This document shows, in pieces, positions 48,039 through 56,111 of a stretch of 64,000 nt of DNA (the first letter of the stretch is position 1; every line of letters starts with the position of its first letter). The stretch comes from Acidihalobacter yilgarnensis (GTDB taxonomy: Bacteria > Pseudomonadota > Gammaproteobacteria > DSM-5130 > Acidihalobacteraceae). The DNA is taken from NCBI RefSeq assembly GCF_001753245.1, contig NZ_CP017415.1:1950501-2014500 (forward strand), in the 5' to 3' direction. Under the pieces are notes generated by a model, which saw only the letters and a program-made list of their open reading frames with translations, was not told the origin of the DNA and searched no databases. Made by a program: the position numbers and the translations under genes.

Positions 48039-48397
48039 CGCCCGACACCATCCGCCGAGCCTGCGCTGCAGAAGGACTTGTGCTCCAACTGCGCGAACCC
48101 GACACCATCGTCCTCAGCGGCCCGCAGGATGCCCGTGAGCGCTGGGCGCCAATAGTCCGCGAACACAAAACGGAATGCCTCCGGCGGCTGCGCCAAGAAG
48201 TCACCCACGGAGCCATGGGGCGTCGCCAGTTGGAAGTCCTGGCGCGCGAATTCCACGTCGACGCGCTCGACCTAGTCGACTGGTACCTGGATGACCTGGA
48301 AGAAATCGCGGCCATGCCACTGGCAAAGCTGCGATCCACTGTTCGCGATTACATCAAACACCGACCATTCTATCGCGGCGGATGCCGCCTTTCATGA
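48035..48397 (+). CDS. Hypothetical island protein (intact donor of the duplication-junction tail)
   Basis: 120 residues, overlapping the ATPase stop by four bases. The N-terminal 50 residues (IRRACAAEGLVLQLREPDTI and following) resemble a small docking-type domain; the remainder is helical and charged. Not recognised. The left edge of the tandem duplication (48301) falls inside this gene; the gene itself is complete, while its last 31 codons are repeated at the internal junction. Confidence 0.6.
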   Translation: MTPDTIRRACAAEGLVLQLREPDTIVLSGPQDARERWAPIVREHKTECLRRLRQEVTHGAMGRRQLEVLAREFHVDALDLVDWYLDDLEEIAAMPLAKLRSTVRDYIKHRPFYRGGCRLS

Positions 48398-48407
48398 GGA
48401 GCAAGCC

Positions 48408-49145
48408 ATGCACGAGATCAAGCAAGCAGCAGAAACTGTCAATCAGAAACGAGAGGAACTCCAGATCGCGCAGGAGAAACTAGCCGACGTTAAGACAGCC
48501 GCCCAGCTACCACAGGCTGCACGTACACGCGTAGAGCAGATGCTGGCCGACCCTCGAAACGACCCGGCAAACCTTGTGCGGATTTACCGGGGTCCAACGG
48601 GTGGCGCGCAAACGTATGAACTCCATGAGCGCATCGAACAGCCGGCCGAAGATGACATCCTCGAACGCCTGCGCCAACAGCTGCAGGCAGAAGTCGGAAA
48701 CGCTCACCTCGAAGATCGGACACCTGATGTCGCTGAGATAAATGCCGAGATCCGTGAGATCGAGGGCGCGCGCGCAGCCATGGCAGTGCAACAGGCGCGG
48801 GTGGCCAGCCTGTCGAATGAATTGGCGCAGCTGGAGAAAATTCTCGCAGATGCTGTCATAGAGTTTGCCCGTAGTCACTTTGACGCCGGTCGAACCGCAT
48901 ACAGGAAATCCCTGGATGCGACGTTGAATGCACTCACGATGATGGCGGCCGCCAATGCTCTGGGTTCCCAATGGTCCGCCCGAGGCGCGCGTGCATGGCC
49001 AGATCAGATCGAGCCATACCTTAATCAGCCCAACCGCCCGCAGCATCAGCCGGTCGACTTCCGCGCCGCGGTAACAGGAGATGCCTTCCAACGTGCTCGC
49101 GGCTTCTTGATAAACAAGCTCACGCAGTTGGGCGTCGAGATTTGA
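48408..49145 (+). CDS. Hypothetical coiled-coil island protein, copy 1
   Basis: 245 residues with a long Glu/Lys/Gln-rich amphipathic N-terminus (about 1-50) and a second helical stretch (about 125-165) suggesting coiled coils. The C-terminal 60 residues are less charged. GAGGA lies about ten bases before the ATG. No family recognised. Its position before two phage-like genes would allow a scaffolding or structural role, but this is only inference. Confidence 0.55.
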   Translation: MHEIKQAAETVNQKREELQIAQEKLADVKTAAQLPQAARTRVEQMLADPRNDPANLVRIYRGPTGGAQTYELHERIEQPAEDDILERLRQQLQAEVGNAHLEDRTPDVAEINAEIREIEGARAAMAVQQARVASLSNELAQLEKILADAVIEFARSHFDAGRTAYRKSLDATLNALTMMAAANALGSQWSARGARAWPDQIEPYLNQPNRPQHQPVDFRAAVTGDAFQRARGFLINKLTQLGVEI

Positions 49146-49183
49146 TCAACGTGGCCCCGGCGACGGGGCCGCATAAACTCTAG

Positions 49184-49711
49184 GTGACGAACATGAAAAT
49201 AAATTTTCCGATTCGGACAAGTGGCCTACGCGATCAACCCGGGCATGCGGTGGTTGCCAAGAGGCCGCGCACGCCGCTTCAGAGAGCAAAAGGAGCATCC
49301 GTGATGCCCAATGGCCATTCGGCCAAGAAATCGCCCCAGAGAAAGCCTGACGCGTCGCCAAGACCATGGATTGCCAGCGCGTCCAAAATCAAAAGCGCAA
49401 TTATCAATGAGCGCACACGGTGCAAACGGATTTTTTCCGCCGGTATCGAACACGATTCCCTTGCGACAGCCTGCACGTTGGCCTTCAACACCAGCCTGTC
49501 GGCATACAAAGCGAAGCTTGTTCTCGCAGGAACAGCAGCCGATCGCCAGCGCCGCCAGCCACTGCGAAGCTCATATCGGCATGAGCCCATACCTTCGATG
49601 ATCATCCCACACGTTGTACCGGATGGCGGCGAGAATCCAGATGGGAGGGTGCATATACAAGCGAAAGCGATCCATGCTGCAGCTGCTAAGGCGCGAGGTG
49701 CGGCGGCATGA
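49184..49711 (+). CDS. Hypothetical island protein with a phage-protease-like tail, copy 1
   Basis: 175 residues, very basic, Pro/Arg/Ser-rich N-terminal half. The segment IINERTRCKRIFSAGIEHDS and the following LATACTLAFNTSLSAYKAKLVL resembles the tail often found at the C-terminus of phage S49/ClpP-type head-maturation proteases (ERxR.xxIL...A..LA.xTxLxxxqA). No protease domain is present. It overlaps the next gene by four bases. It could be a scaffold-like remnant; the function is not established. Confidence 0.5.
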   Translation: MTNMKINFPIRTSGLRDQPGHAVVAKRPRTPLQRAKGASVMPNGHSAKKSPQRKPDASPRPWIASASKIKSAIINERTRCKRIFSAGIEHDSLATACTLAFNTSLSAYKAKLVLAGTAADRQRRQPLRSSYRHEPIPSMIIPHVVPDGGENPDGRVHIQAKAIHAAAAKARGAAA

Positions 49712-50382
49712 TCGAAATTTCCGTAAGGTCAAATCTCAAAGAGATCGAGAGGTCGCTGGAAGCATTCGTGCGCAAGCAGATTCCATTTGCAACTGGCCGC
49801 GCATTGACTGAATTGGCGGTTGAAGTGAAAAAAGCCGAGGTCAAGAACTTGCTGACCAAAATGCCTACGGCAACACCATTTACCCAGAAATCCATCGGAT
49901 CGACCAAGGCCAACAAGCTGTCTCGTAGTGCGACGGTTTATGTGCGCGATGTCGCAGCTTCATATCTCTATCCGTACGAGTTCGGTGGATTGAACAAGCT
50001 CAACGGTTCAGCTCTATTGAAGCCTGAGAATGTTCGCCTCAACAAGTACGGCAACTTGCCGCGCAAGAGACTCGCTCAACTATTGTCTAAACCCGATGTG
50101 TTTGTGGGCAAGATCAAATTCAAGTCAGGCGATGTGGTGGATGGCATTTGGCAACGCGGCCTATATGGCAGTCGTCGCAAAGGCGGCTACATGGGTACCA
50201 AAGGAAAGCATCATATGATCGCAGGCAATCGATCAACATTGACGCTGCTCGTCCGTTTCGCTGATGCACATCCTGCCAAACCTAGACTTGGCTATCGTGT
50301 CACTGCTGAGTCTTTGATTGCTCGACGGTTCAACAAAATATTCGGGCGCGAACTGGCGCGCGCCATGGCCACGGCCCGATGA
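49708..50382 (+). CDS. Phage minor-tail/neck morphogenesis-like protein, copy 1
   Basis: 224 residues, basic. The opening IEISVRSNLKEIERSLEAFV followed by PFATGRALTELAVEVKKAEV resembles minor tail protein Z or HK97 gp10-like tail-completion proteins, which start with a helix and several VKK/VRK turns. KHHMIAGNRSTLTLLVRFAD is a distinctive mid-C-terminal stretch. It is the last gene of the island operon and is followed by a bidirectional terminator. The family call is by eye and not certain. Confidence 0.5.
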   Translation: MIEISVRSNLKEIERSLEAFVRKQIPFATGRALTELAVEVKKAEVKNLLTKMPTATPFTQKSIGSTKANKLSRSATVYVRDVAASYLYPYEFGGLNKLNGSALLKPENVRLNKYGNLPRKRLAQLLSKPDVFVGKIKFKSGDVVDGIWQRGLYGSRRKGGYMGTKGKHHMIAGNRSTLTLLVRFADAHPAKPRLGYRVTAESLIARRFNKIFGRELARAMATAR

Positions 50383-50462
50383 ATGGGGTGGTCCTGGGTC
50401 CCTCCTGGCGACTTTGCATCAGGGGCATTTGCGAGCTGCGTTGTTTCCCCAGCTATGGGGGC

Positions 50463-50502
50463 AAAAAGCCGGTTAACACAATAAGTTAACTCTAGGCTTT
50501 TT
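50463..50502. terminator. Bidirectional terminator ending the island operon, copy 1
   Basis: AAAAAGCC (50463-50470) pairs with GGCTTTTT (50495-50502), with an inner GTTAAC/GTTAAC palindrome. Both strands end in T-runs, so it serves the island genes and shields against transcription from the tRNA side. Confidence 0.8.
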
Positions 50503-50669
50503 CGTTAACCCAGCAAGAGTGAGGGTTTCAGCCAGAAGAATCGTAGTCGCCGTCTGCATCAAACTACTATCGAGCGATGCGTTTTCCGAGCTCGTATCAT
50601 CGCTGCCCGCGCTACCAATTCTACCGAGTGCGCCGATAATTGGAGCACCTGCGCCTATCCACCGCCGCT

Positions 50670-50691
50670 GGTAAACGTGACGGTAAACGTG
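50670..50691. promoter_or_regulatory. Candidate integrase arm-binding sites, right cluster, copy 1
   Basis: GGTAAACGTG at 50670-50679 and 50682-50691, a direct pair with the same 2-bp gap as the pair at 42798-42819. It lies about 40 bp from the right att repeat. Confidence 0.5.
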
Positions 50692-50702
50692 GAGCGCCAG
50701 AA

Positions 50703-50730
50703 ACAAAAAAGGGCCGGCGCGAAAAACGCC

Positions 50731-50736
<6 letters not shown>
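50703..50736 (-). terminator. Island-supplied terminator for tRNA-Pro, copy 1
   Basis: On the minus strand GGGTTGGCG pairs with CGCCGGCCC (two G-T wobbles) around a 7-nt loop, followed by TTTTTTG. It lies directly downstream of the tRNA and straddles the island boundary, replacing the terminator displaced to 42598-42622. Confidence 0.7.
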
Positions 50737-50823
<87 letters not shown>

Positions 50824-50835
50824 CAAAGAGGCGAG

Positions 50836-50864
50836 AGATTACCCGAACGGACAGACCAAGGCAA
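50836..50864 (-). promoter_or_regulatory. tRNA-Pro promoter, copy 1
   Basis: Minus-strand -35 TTGCCT (50859-50864) and -10 TAATCT (50836-50841), with a 17-bp spacer, end 12 bp before the tRNA 5' end. This is a good sigma-70-type match. Confidence 0.65.
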
Positions 50865-51165
50865 ACCTTCCTAACGTACATGCGGTCGATGTCACCAAGC
50901 GTCGACCATTTGGATGAAGGTTTAGGATAGATAGGCCCTCAGTGCCCAATCGGTCATCGCGACCCATAAGAACGCGAAGATGCTGACGTGCAACAGGCTT
51001 TTGCACGTATCGAGCGTAGTCGCCGCGCTTGGGTAATCCCCCCTCAAAGTAGTAGCGTTCAGAAGTGGAATTTTCCGATACTCACCGGTAAGGAGATTCC
51101 GCATGAAGAAATCGCGATACACGGACTGAATCGCCCCGGGTATCGCGGAGGCTGTTTGGTTTAAG

Positions 51166-52017
51166 TTAAGCAGCTACCGCTGTTTGACGGTTGAGTTGCT
51201 CGTAATAGTTTGCCTCAGCTTCTGCGGGAGGTATATGACCCAGTGGTCCCATCAATCTTTGATGGTTAAACCACGAGACCCATTCCAAGGTCGCCAGTTC
51301 CACAGATTCCCGCGTCTTCCAAGGCCCTCGACGATGGATAAGTTCGGCCTTATACAGTCCGTTGATGGTCTCGGCCAGGGCGTTGTCGTAGCTGTCGCCC
51401 TTGCTGCCAACCGACGGCGCGATGTCTGCCTCGGCAAGCCGCTCACTGTAGCGGATGGAGACATACTGCGAGCCCCGGACGCTGTGGTGGATCAGGGTAT
51501 CCTCCGAGCTGGGCTGTCGGTCGTACAGCGCCTGCTCCAGGGCGTCGAGTACGAAGTCCGTGGTCATGCTGGTGCTGACACGCCAGCCCACAATGCGTCG
51601 GGCGAACACATCAACGACGAAGGCCACGTAGAGCCAGCCCTGCCAGGTTGAGACATACGTGAAGTCCGACACCCAGAGCTGGTTGGGGCGATCCGCCTGG
51701 AACTGACGATTGACCCTGTCCAGCGGGCAAGGTACCGATGTGTCAGGCGTCGTGGTGCGAACGATCTTGCCCCGACGTACGCCCTCCAGGCCCAGGCGAC
51801 GCATGAGCCGCTCCACGGTACAGCGCGCTACGACAATGTCCTCGCGGTTCATCTGCTTCCAGACCTTCTCGGCACCGTAGACCTGCATATTGGCCTGCCA
51901 GACACGCTCAATATGCGGCATCAGCCATTCATCGCGCTTGGCCCTGGCGCTGCGCAGTTCCGGATTGCGCTGCCGTGCCGCATGACGCCGGTAAGCCGAT
52001 GGGGCGACCTGCAACAC
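51166..52017 (-). CDS. Nested IS orfB transposase (DDE with D to V substitution), copy 1
   Basis: 283 residues from the first start; homologous sequence ([19 protein letters not shown]) extends upstream in frame to about 52086, so the natural product is an OrfAB fusion made by frameshifting from orfA. The rve integrase core has WVSDFTYV (first Asp) and ALAETING (Glu). The second motif reads HHSVRGSQYVS where the family has HHSDRGSQY, so the second catalytic Asp is Val. Transposition by this copy is therefore unlikely. Confidence 0.88.
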   Translation of the reverse strand: MLQVAPSAYRRHAARQRNPELRSARAKRDEWLMPHIERVWQANMQVYGAEKVWKQMNREDIVVARCTVERLMRRLGLEGVRRGKIVRTTTPDTSVPCPLDRVNRQFQADRPNQLWVSDFTYVSTWQGWLYVAFVVDVFARRIVGWRVSTSMTTDFVLDALEQALYDRQPSSEDTLIHHSVRGSQYVSIRYSERLAEADIAPSVGSKGDSYDNALAETINGLYKAELIHRRGPWKTRESVELATLEWVSWFNHQRLMGPLGHIPPAEAEANYYEQLNRQTAVAA

Positions 52018-52070
52018 GCGGCAGATCGGCTCGACCCCATAGGCATCCCGATGCTCGTCGATGTAGGCGT

Positions 52071-52394
52071 TCAGGACTTCAGCTTGCGGTCGAGCTCCGC
52101 TTGGGCGAAAAAAGCGCTGGCCGTGCGCAGGATGTCATTGGCACGCCGCAACTCCTTGATCTCGCGCTCCAGCTCCTTGATGTGCTGTGCCTCGGCTGTG
52201 GTCGTACCCGCGCGCGACCCGGCATCGATCTCTACACGCTTGACCCATTCATGCAGGGTGTTGGCCGAACAGCCGATCTTCGGGGCGATCGACTCCACCG
52301 CGGCCCACAGCGAGGGATACTCCCCGCGATGCTCCTGGACCATTCGCACCGCACGCTCACGGACCTCAGGGGAAAATTTGTTCAACTTGTTCAT
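52071..52394 (-). CDS. Nested IS orfA, copy 1
   Basis: 107 residues: an HTH domain ([38 protein letters not shown]) and a leucine-zipper-like tail ([19 protein letters not shown]). It is the regulatory and DNA-binding half of the IS3-type transposase. The same tail is recognisable in the decayed fragment at about 35064-35345. Confidence 0.88.
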   Translation of the reverse strand: MNKLNKFSPEVRERAVRMVQEHRGEYPSLWAAVESIAPKIGCSANTLHEWVKRVEIDAGSRAGTTTAEAQHIKELEREIKELRRANDILRTASAFFAQAELDRKLKS

Positions 52395-52683
52395 GGCTTC
52401 ATTCTCTCAAGAGTTGAAGCCTCCTCAAAACCCGGGGCGATTCAGACAGCCAGATCATCAGCATTCTCAAGCAGGCCGAGGCCGGCACGCCCGTGCCTGA
52501 GCTGTGCCGCGAGCACGACATGAGCAGCGCCACGTTCTACAAGTGGCGGGCCAAGTACGGCGGCATGGACGCTTCGCTGATGGCCCGCCTGAAGGAGCTG
52601 GAGGACGAGAACCGGCGGCTGAAGAAGATGTACGCCGAGGAGCGTCTGGTTTCGGAGATTCGCAAGGAAGCCCTTGAGGGAAA

Positions 52684-53511
52684 ATGGTAAGGCCCTCTTC
52701 GCGCCGGGAGAGGGCCCAAGACTGTGTGGCGCAACGGGGTATCAGCATCGGCCTGGCCTGCCGTGCGTTTGGGATCAGTCAGACATGCTATCGGTATCAA
52801 GCGAATCCGTCGGAAGAGAACGCGCGCATCGCCGACTGGCTGGTTCGGCTGACGCACAAGCAGCGCAACTGGGGCTTTGGGCTGTGCTTTCTGCACCTGC
52901 GCAACGTCAAGGGCTTTGGCTGGAATCACAAGCGCGTGTACCGCATCTACCGGGCGCTGGAACTGAACCTGCGGATCAAGCCCAAGCGACGGATCGTGCG
53001 CGACAAGCCCGAGCCATTGGCCGTGCCCGAGGCGCTCAACCAGAGCTGGTCGATGGATTTTATGCACGACAGCTTACAGGATGGGCGCCCGTATCGGCTG
53101 TTCAACGTCATTGACGACTACAACCGCGAAGGATTGTGCATCGAGGCCGACTTCTCGCTACCGGCCGAACGGGTTGTGCGCGCACTGGATCGGGTCATCG
53201 AATGGCGCGGCAAGCCGCAGGCGATCCGCTGCGACAACGGGCCAGAATACGTCAGCACGACCCTGGCCGCCTGGGCAGCCAAGCACGGCATTGCGCTCAA
53301 CTTCATCCAACCCGGCAAACCTCAGCAGAACGCCTATATCGAGCGCTACAATCGCACCGTGCGCTACGACTGGCTGAACCAATACCTGTTCGAGTCGATC
53401 CACGAGGTCCAAAACTTCGCCACCCGCTGGCTCTGGACCTACAACCACGAACGGCCAAACATGGCCCTCGGAGGCATCACCCCAAAACAGAAGCTCGCCC
53501 TGGTGGCTTAA
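52684..53511 (+). CDS. IS407-like orfB transposase, copy 1
   Basis: 275 residues, overlapping the orfA stop. The DDE triad looks intact: SMDFMHD (Asp), [10 protein letters not shown] (Asp) and [10 protein letters not shown] (Glu), 35 residues after the second Asp as usual in IS3. OrfA is interrupted upstream, so an OrfAB fusion cannot be made from this copy. Confidence 0.92.
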   Translation: MVRPSSRRERAQDCVAQRGISIGLACRAFGISQTCYRYQANPSEENARIADWLVRLTHKQRNWGFGLCFLHLRNVKGFGWNHKRVYRIYRALELNLRIKPKRRIVRDKPEPLAVPEALNQSWSMDFMHDSLQDGRPYRLFNVIDDYNREGLCIEADFSLPAERVVRALDRVIEWRGKPQAIRCDNGPEYVSTTLAAWAAKHGIALNFIQPGKPQQNAYIERYNRTVRYDWLNQYLFESIHEVQNFATRWLWTYNHERPNMALGGITPKQKLALVA

Positions 53512-53555
53512 CCCTTCCATTTCTGAACATCGCTAAAAATGGGGGATTACCCTTG

Positions 53556-53937
53556 TTGCGATCGTTTCAGGATCGATTCACCCTGGATACAGGCGAGATC
53601 ACGGCAACGGTCGGTGACAGGCGAGTGGCCTTTCCTCAACGGTTACTGTCTCACAAGCAAGACCGATAGCGAAAATACCGGGTATGTTGGCAACATTCAT
53701 CGATTGACACTGGAATGCATACCCAGCTCGCGACACGTGGGCTGATCAAGGCGCGGTGAGGACGATTGCGGTTCGTACGTCCTCTACCGGTGTTGGCAAT
53801 AACGGATCAGCAACGAGATTATCACTCCGACCTCGCGCTGAAGATCTGGTGCGCCACATTCGTGCATCCGATTCATCATCAGTGCGCTCTGTCACATGGC
53901 GGCGTAATGCCTTAGAATACGGCGGCAAACCTCCAGC
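53556..53937. other. Intergenic stretch before the AurF-like gene, copy 1
   Basis: No gene, hairpin or firm promoter could be supported. It was contiguous with 50865-51027 before the IS insertion. Confidence 0.4.
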
Positions 53938-54810
53938 ATGCACTCACTCATGGTTGCGCAAGCCAGCGCTCTTACAGAACAGCTCAATCGCAGCAGCAAC
54001 CCCTATCGGGATCCGCTGAGTCGCATCGACTGGCAATCCCTGGACCTCGATCACTGGTGGTTGCCAGAAGCCGCCGTTAGCCTTCATGGCATCCCAGCCT
54101 ACGATCACCTGCCTGAAGCACAGCGTAAACGTCTCTCGCAGTATGAATTCATCAACTTCATCGAGAAGGCCCTTTGGCTGGAGGGCATCTTCATGGAGAG
54201 GATCAGCCGCGCATTGGCAGATTCACTCGGCCAGCCATCAGAAACCCTTTACCGCCTGCATGAGTTACGCGAGGAAGCGGGCCACAGCCTCATGTTTATG
54301 GAGTTGATCCAACGCAGTGGATTGCCCATTGATCCGGCCGCCTTCAAGCGGCCACGACTGGCAACCTGGGTTGGCCGCCACGCGCCCTACCGTTCGGCCG
54401 CCTTCTGGATCGCGGTGCTGATCGGAGAACAGGTTCCAGATCACATGAACCGTATGATCCGCAAGCACCGCGCCCAGATTTCAGACACCATCTACGAAAT
54501 CATCACCCTCCATGCAATCGATGAAGCACGCCACATCGTGCATGCCAGAGCAACCCTGGAGTATTGCCTGCCCATAGCCGGCCGCTTGGCCCCGATTTAT
54601 CTGCCTCTTCTGAATCACGTTTTTCGCCAATTTGTCGAGGCCTTCTACTTCCCCGCTCCCGCGCTGTATCAACTTGCAGGCTTGGATCAGCCGGCACGCT
54701 GGGCACAGCGTGCCCACGCTAACACCGCGCGCATCACCTTTGTTGACGAATGCGTGGCCAGCACGCTACGTCAGCTGGCCGGCAAAAATTTGCCCATCAG
54801 CTGGCGCTAG
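53938..54810 (+). CDS. AurF-like diiron oxygenase, copy 1
   Basis: 290 residues, all-helical ferritin-like fold resembling the p-aminobenzoate N-oxygenase AurF family (PF11583). Iron-ligand motifs visible: EFINFIEKALWLEGIFME, REEAGHSLMFMEL (ExxH), IGEQVPDHMNR and HAIDEARHIVHAR (ExxH plus His). Family members oxidise amines or other small substrates; the substrate here is unknown. ATG 53938 is used, with another Met four codons in. It is monocistronic, between the IS and the DUF2282 gene. Confidence 0.82.
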   Translation: MHSLMVAQASALTEQLNRSSNPYRDPLSRIDWQSLDLDHWWLPEAAVSLHGIPAYDHLPEAQRKRLSQYEFINFIEKALWLEGIFMERISRALADSLGQPSETLYRLHELREEAGHSLMFMELIQRSGLPIDPAAFKRPRLATWVGRHAPYRSAAFWIAVLIGEQVPDHMNRMIRKHRAQISDTIYEIITLHAIDEARHIVHARATLEYCLPIAGRLAPIYLPLLNHVFRQFVEAFYFPAPALYQLAGLDQPARWAQRAHANTARITFVDECVASTLRQLAGKNLPISWR

Positions 54811-55414
54811 CCGCTCTTCTCCACCGCAAATCGCATCCCAGACACGCCTCGTCATAACAACGAAGCAGCCTTGGCACTCCCAAACAACCGACTTGGGACT
54901 CGGGACCCAACACATAACTCTCAATTTATTGATCAGCAGGTTGGATCGCATATCCAGCTGATACATTCGATGGCGCTATCGGCCATTTCATACATGAAGA
55001 AATCAAAGTCGCCCTCTTCCAGCTGGATGAGCATTCAACATGTAGTGTGGATTGCACTCCTGCCAAAAAAATCATATACGCTACCCATGTGCATGTCCGC
55101 AAAGCCTATATAGCCGGTTTTTTTATGCTCATCTCACCTACCCCGTCGACTCTACGCTTCTGATGCTTTCTTTGGAGCATGCCTATGGTATGGCCAATAT
55201 AAATAAAATATGAACGCTCAACAGAAAACAACCATTGAACAGCGGTGATGAATATATAGATACACGCCTAATCATCGTCACTTCCATGGAAATAAAAGAC
55301 TCGATCAATAAAAAAACAATTTCACGCTGCGCAAGCGCCAATTTGGCGCGCACTTGGGTTCGAACCAACTCTTTACGCGCACACTTTAATTCTCAGTCTT
55401 CCAATTAAGTCGAG
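54811..55414. other. AT-rich intergenic stretch, copy 1
   Basis: About 600 bp noticeably richer in A and T than the surroundings. Short frames on both strands show no family resemblance. A tRNA-like GGTTCGAACC at about 55360 was checked and does not belong to a foldable tRNA. Confidence 0.4.
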
Positions 55415-55452
55415 ATAAAAATATCCGATGCCGCACAAATACGGCATCGGAT
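55415..55452 (-). terminator. Terminator of the DUF2282 gene, copy 1
   Basis: On the minus strand ATCCGATGCCG and CGGCATCGGAT pair perfectly over 11 bp around an 8-nt loop and are followed by ATTTTTAT. It begins 17 bp after the stop codon, making the gene monocistronic. Confidence 0.85.
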
Positions 55453-55468
55453 GAATTAACACGCGTGG

Positions 55469-55729
55469 CTATGGCTTATCCAAATTCCCGCCAGAAATTT
55501 TCTGGCACACACCTACCGGCACAGCAATAAAGGCATGCGGGTCCCGGTCAACCGTGGTAGTGCCGGCACATGAATTCGTTGCTGTAGCGCAATCGTTGTG
55601 ATGCGCCTTGCTAATGCCGTAGCATTTTTCCATCGCGGGTGCCGCGTATACGGTTGTAGTCATGCCGCCGACACCCAGTGTCAGCATCGCAGCCAGTGCA
55701 TAGGTCAATTTGCGTTTACTCTTGTTCAT
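55469..55729 (-). CDS. DUF2282 (bufferin-type) secreted precursor protein, copy 1
   Basis: 86 residues. A Sec signal peptide (KSKRKLTYALAAMLTLGVGG, cleavage near YAAPA) precedes a short mature part with four cysteines in the family pattern KCYG, NDCAT, SCAG and VCQK. DUF2282 proteins are known as metal-binding (copper) peptide precursors, modified when a DUF692/MNIO enzyme and a DUF2063 partner are present. Neither partner is adjacent; a terminator follows. The frame starts at 55735, but the ATG at 55729 has AAGGGG at proper spacing. It is divergent from an ECF sigma gene, the usual type of controller for this family. Confidence 0.85.
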   Translation of the reverse strand: MNKSKRKLTYALAAMLTLGVGGMTTTVYAAPAMEKCYGISKAHHNDCATATNSCAGTTTVDRDPHAFIAVPVGVCQKISGGNLDKP

Positions 55730-55885
55730 TCCCATCCCCTTTTCGATTATTGTAGAACCAGCTCTTGAGGACTTTGCCTCAATTGCACTGTCGTTTCAGC
55801 CAATATTTTTCTTACAGGATGGAGCTACACGGGAATCCCAATACGATGTGCTAAGCTCAAAGTCGGGCAACGTGGTAATCGCATT

Positions 55886-56101
55886 TTGACAATCCTCACA
55901 CACGAAACGACCACCCAACCGGATCTCTGGTTGGAACGCTATGGCAGCTCTCTGTACCGCCACGCATTGATTCGCACGGGCGACCCTGCCGTCGCTGAAG
56001 ACAGAGAAATCGCGGCCATGCCACTGGCAAAGCTGCGATCCACTGTTCGCGATTACATCAAACACCGACCATTCTATCGCGGCGGATGCCGCCTTTCATG
56101 A
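55886..56101 (+). pseudogene. Chimeric ORF: sigma-factor N-terminus fused to island protein C-terminus
   Basis: 71 residues in one frame across the duplication junction. The first 39 (TTG start; LTHETTTQPDLWLERYG and on, ending VAED) are the start of the ECF sigma factor seen intact at 63590. The last 31 (EIAAMPLAKLRSTVRDYIKH and on) are the C-terminus of the 48035 protein. The extra G at 56004 makes an Arg codon and keeps the frame. The sigma -10 recognition helix is lost, so sigma activity is not expected. Confidence 0.9.
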
Positions 56102-56111
56102 GGAGCAAGCC

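Larger units (their letters stand above)
51127..52444. mobile_element. Nested IS3-family element, copy 1
   Basis: 1318 bp with inverted repeats starting TGAATCGCCCCGGG at both ends. It is flanked by the 3-bp target duplication GAC (51124-51126, 52445-52447), as expected for the IS3 family. It is inserted in codon 8 of the host IS orfA, in reverse orientation. It carries orfA (52071-52394) and orfB (51166-52017). Confidence 0.92.
51103..52690 (+). pseudogene. IS407-like orfA, split by a nested IS, copy 1
   Basis: The first eight codons (MKKSRYTD, 51103-51126) are separated by the nested IS from the remainder (52445-52690: SQIISILKQAEAGTPVPELC and onward, an HTH_Tnp_1 domain with a leucine-zipper tail ending EALEGKW). 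Joining across the 3-bp GAC target duplication restores an 88-residue OrfA. As it stands only a truncated product from an internal start near 52493 is possible. Confidence 0.85.
51032..53551. mobile_element. IS407-like IS3-family element, interrupted, copy 1
   Basis: Terminal inverted repeats begin GGTAATCCCCC at both ends, with further matches (GTTCAGAA). It is flanked by a 4-bp target duplication CTTG (51028-51031 and 53552-53555). Without the nested insertion it is about 1.2 kb, normal for this group. orfA is split by another IS; orfB is intact. It lies 200 bp upstream of the tRNA-Pro promoter. Confidence 0.9.

Noticed and set aside
50383-50485. Possible cos-like packaging site or 33-codon ORF after the phage-like gene
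   Set aside because: The GGGTCCCTCCTGG stretch suggests phage DNA, but I cannot match it to a defined cos site, and the ORF has no similarity or ribosome-binding site.
54871-55113. 80-codon frame in the AT-rich gap
   Set aside because: Low-complexity, no ribosome-binding site and no family; treated as chance.
55335-55375. tRNA-like GGTTCGAACC palindrome
   Set aside because: Flanking stems do not give a five-pair T-arm or any acceptor, D or anticodon arm.
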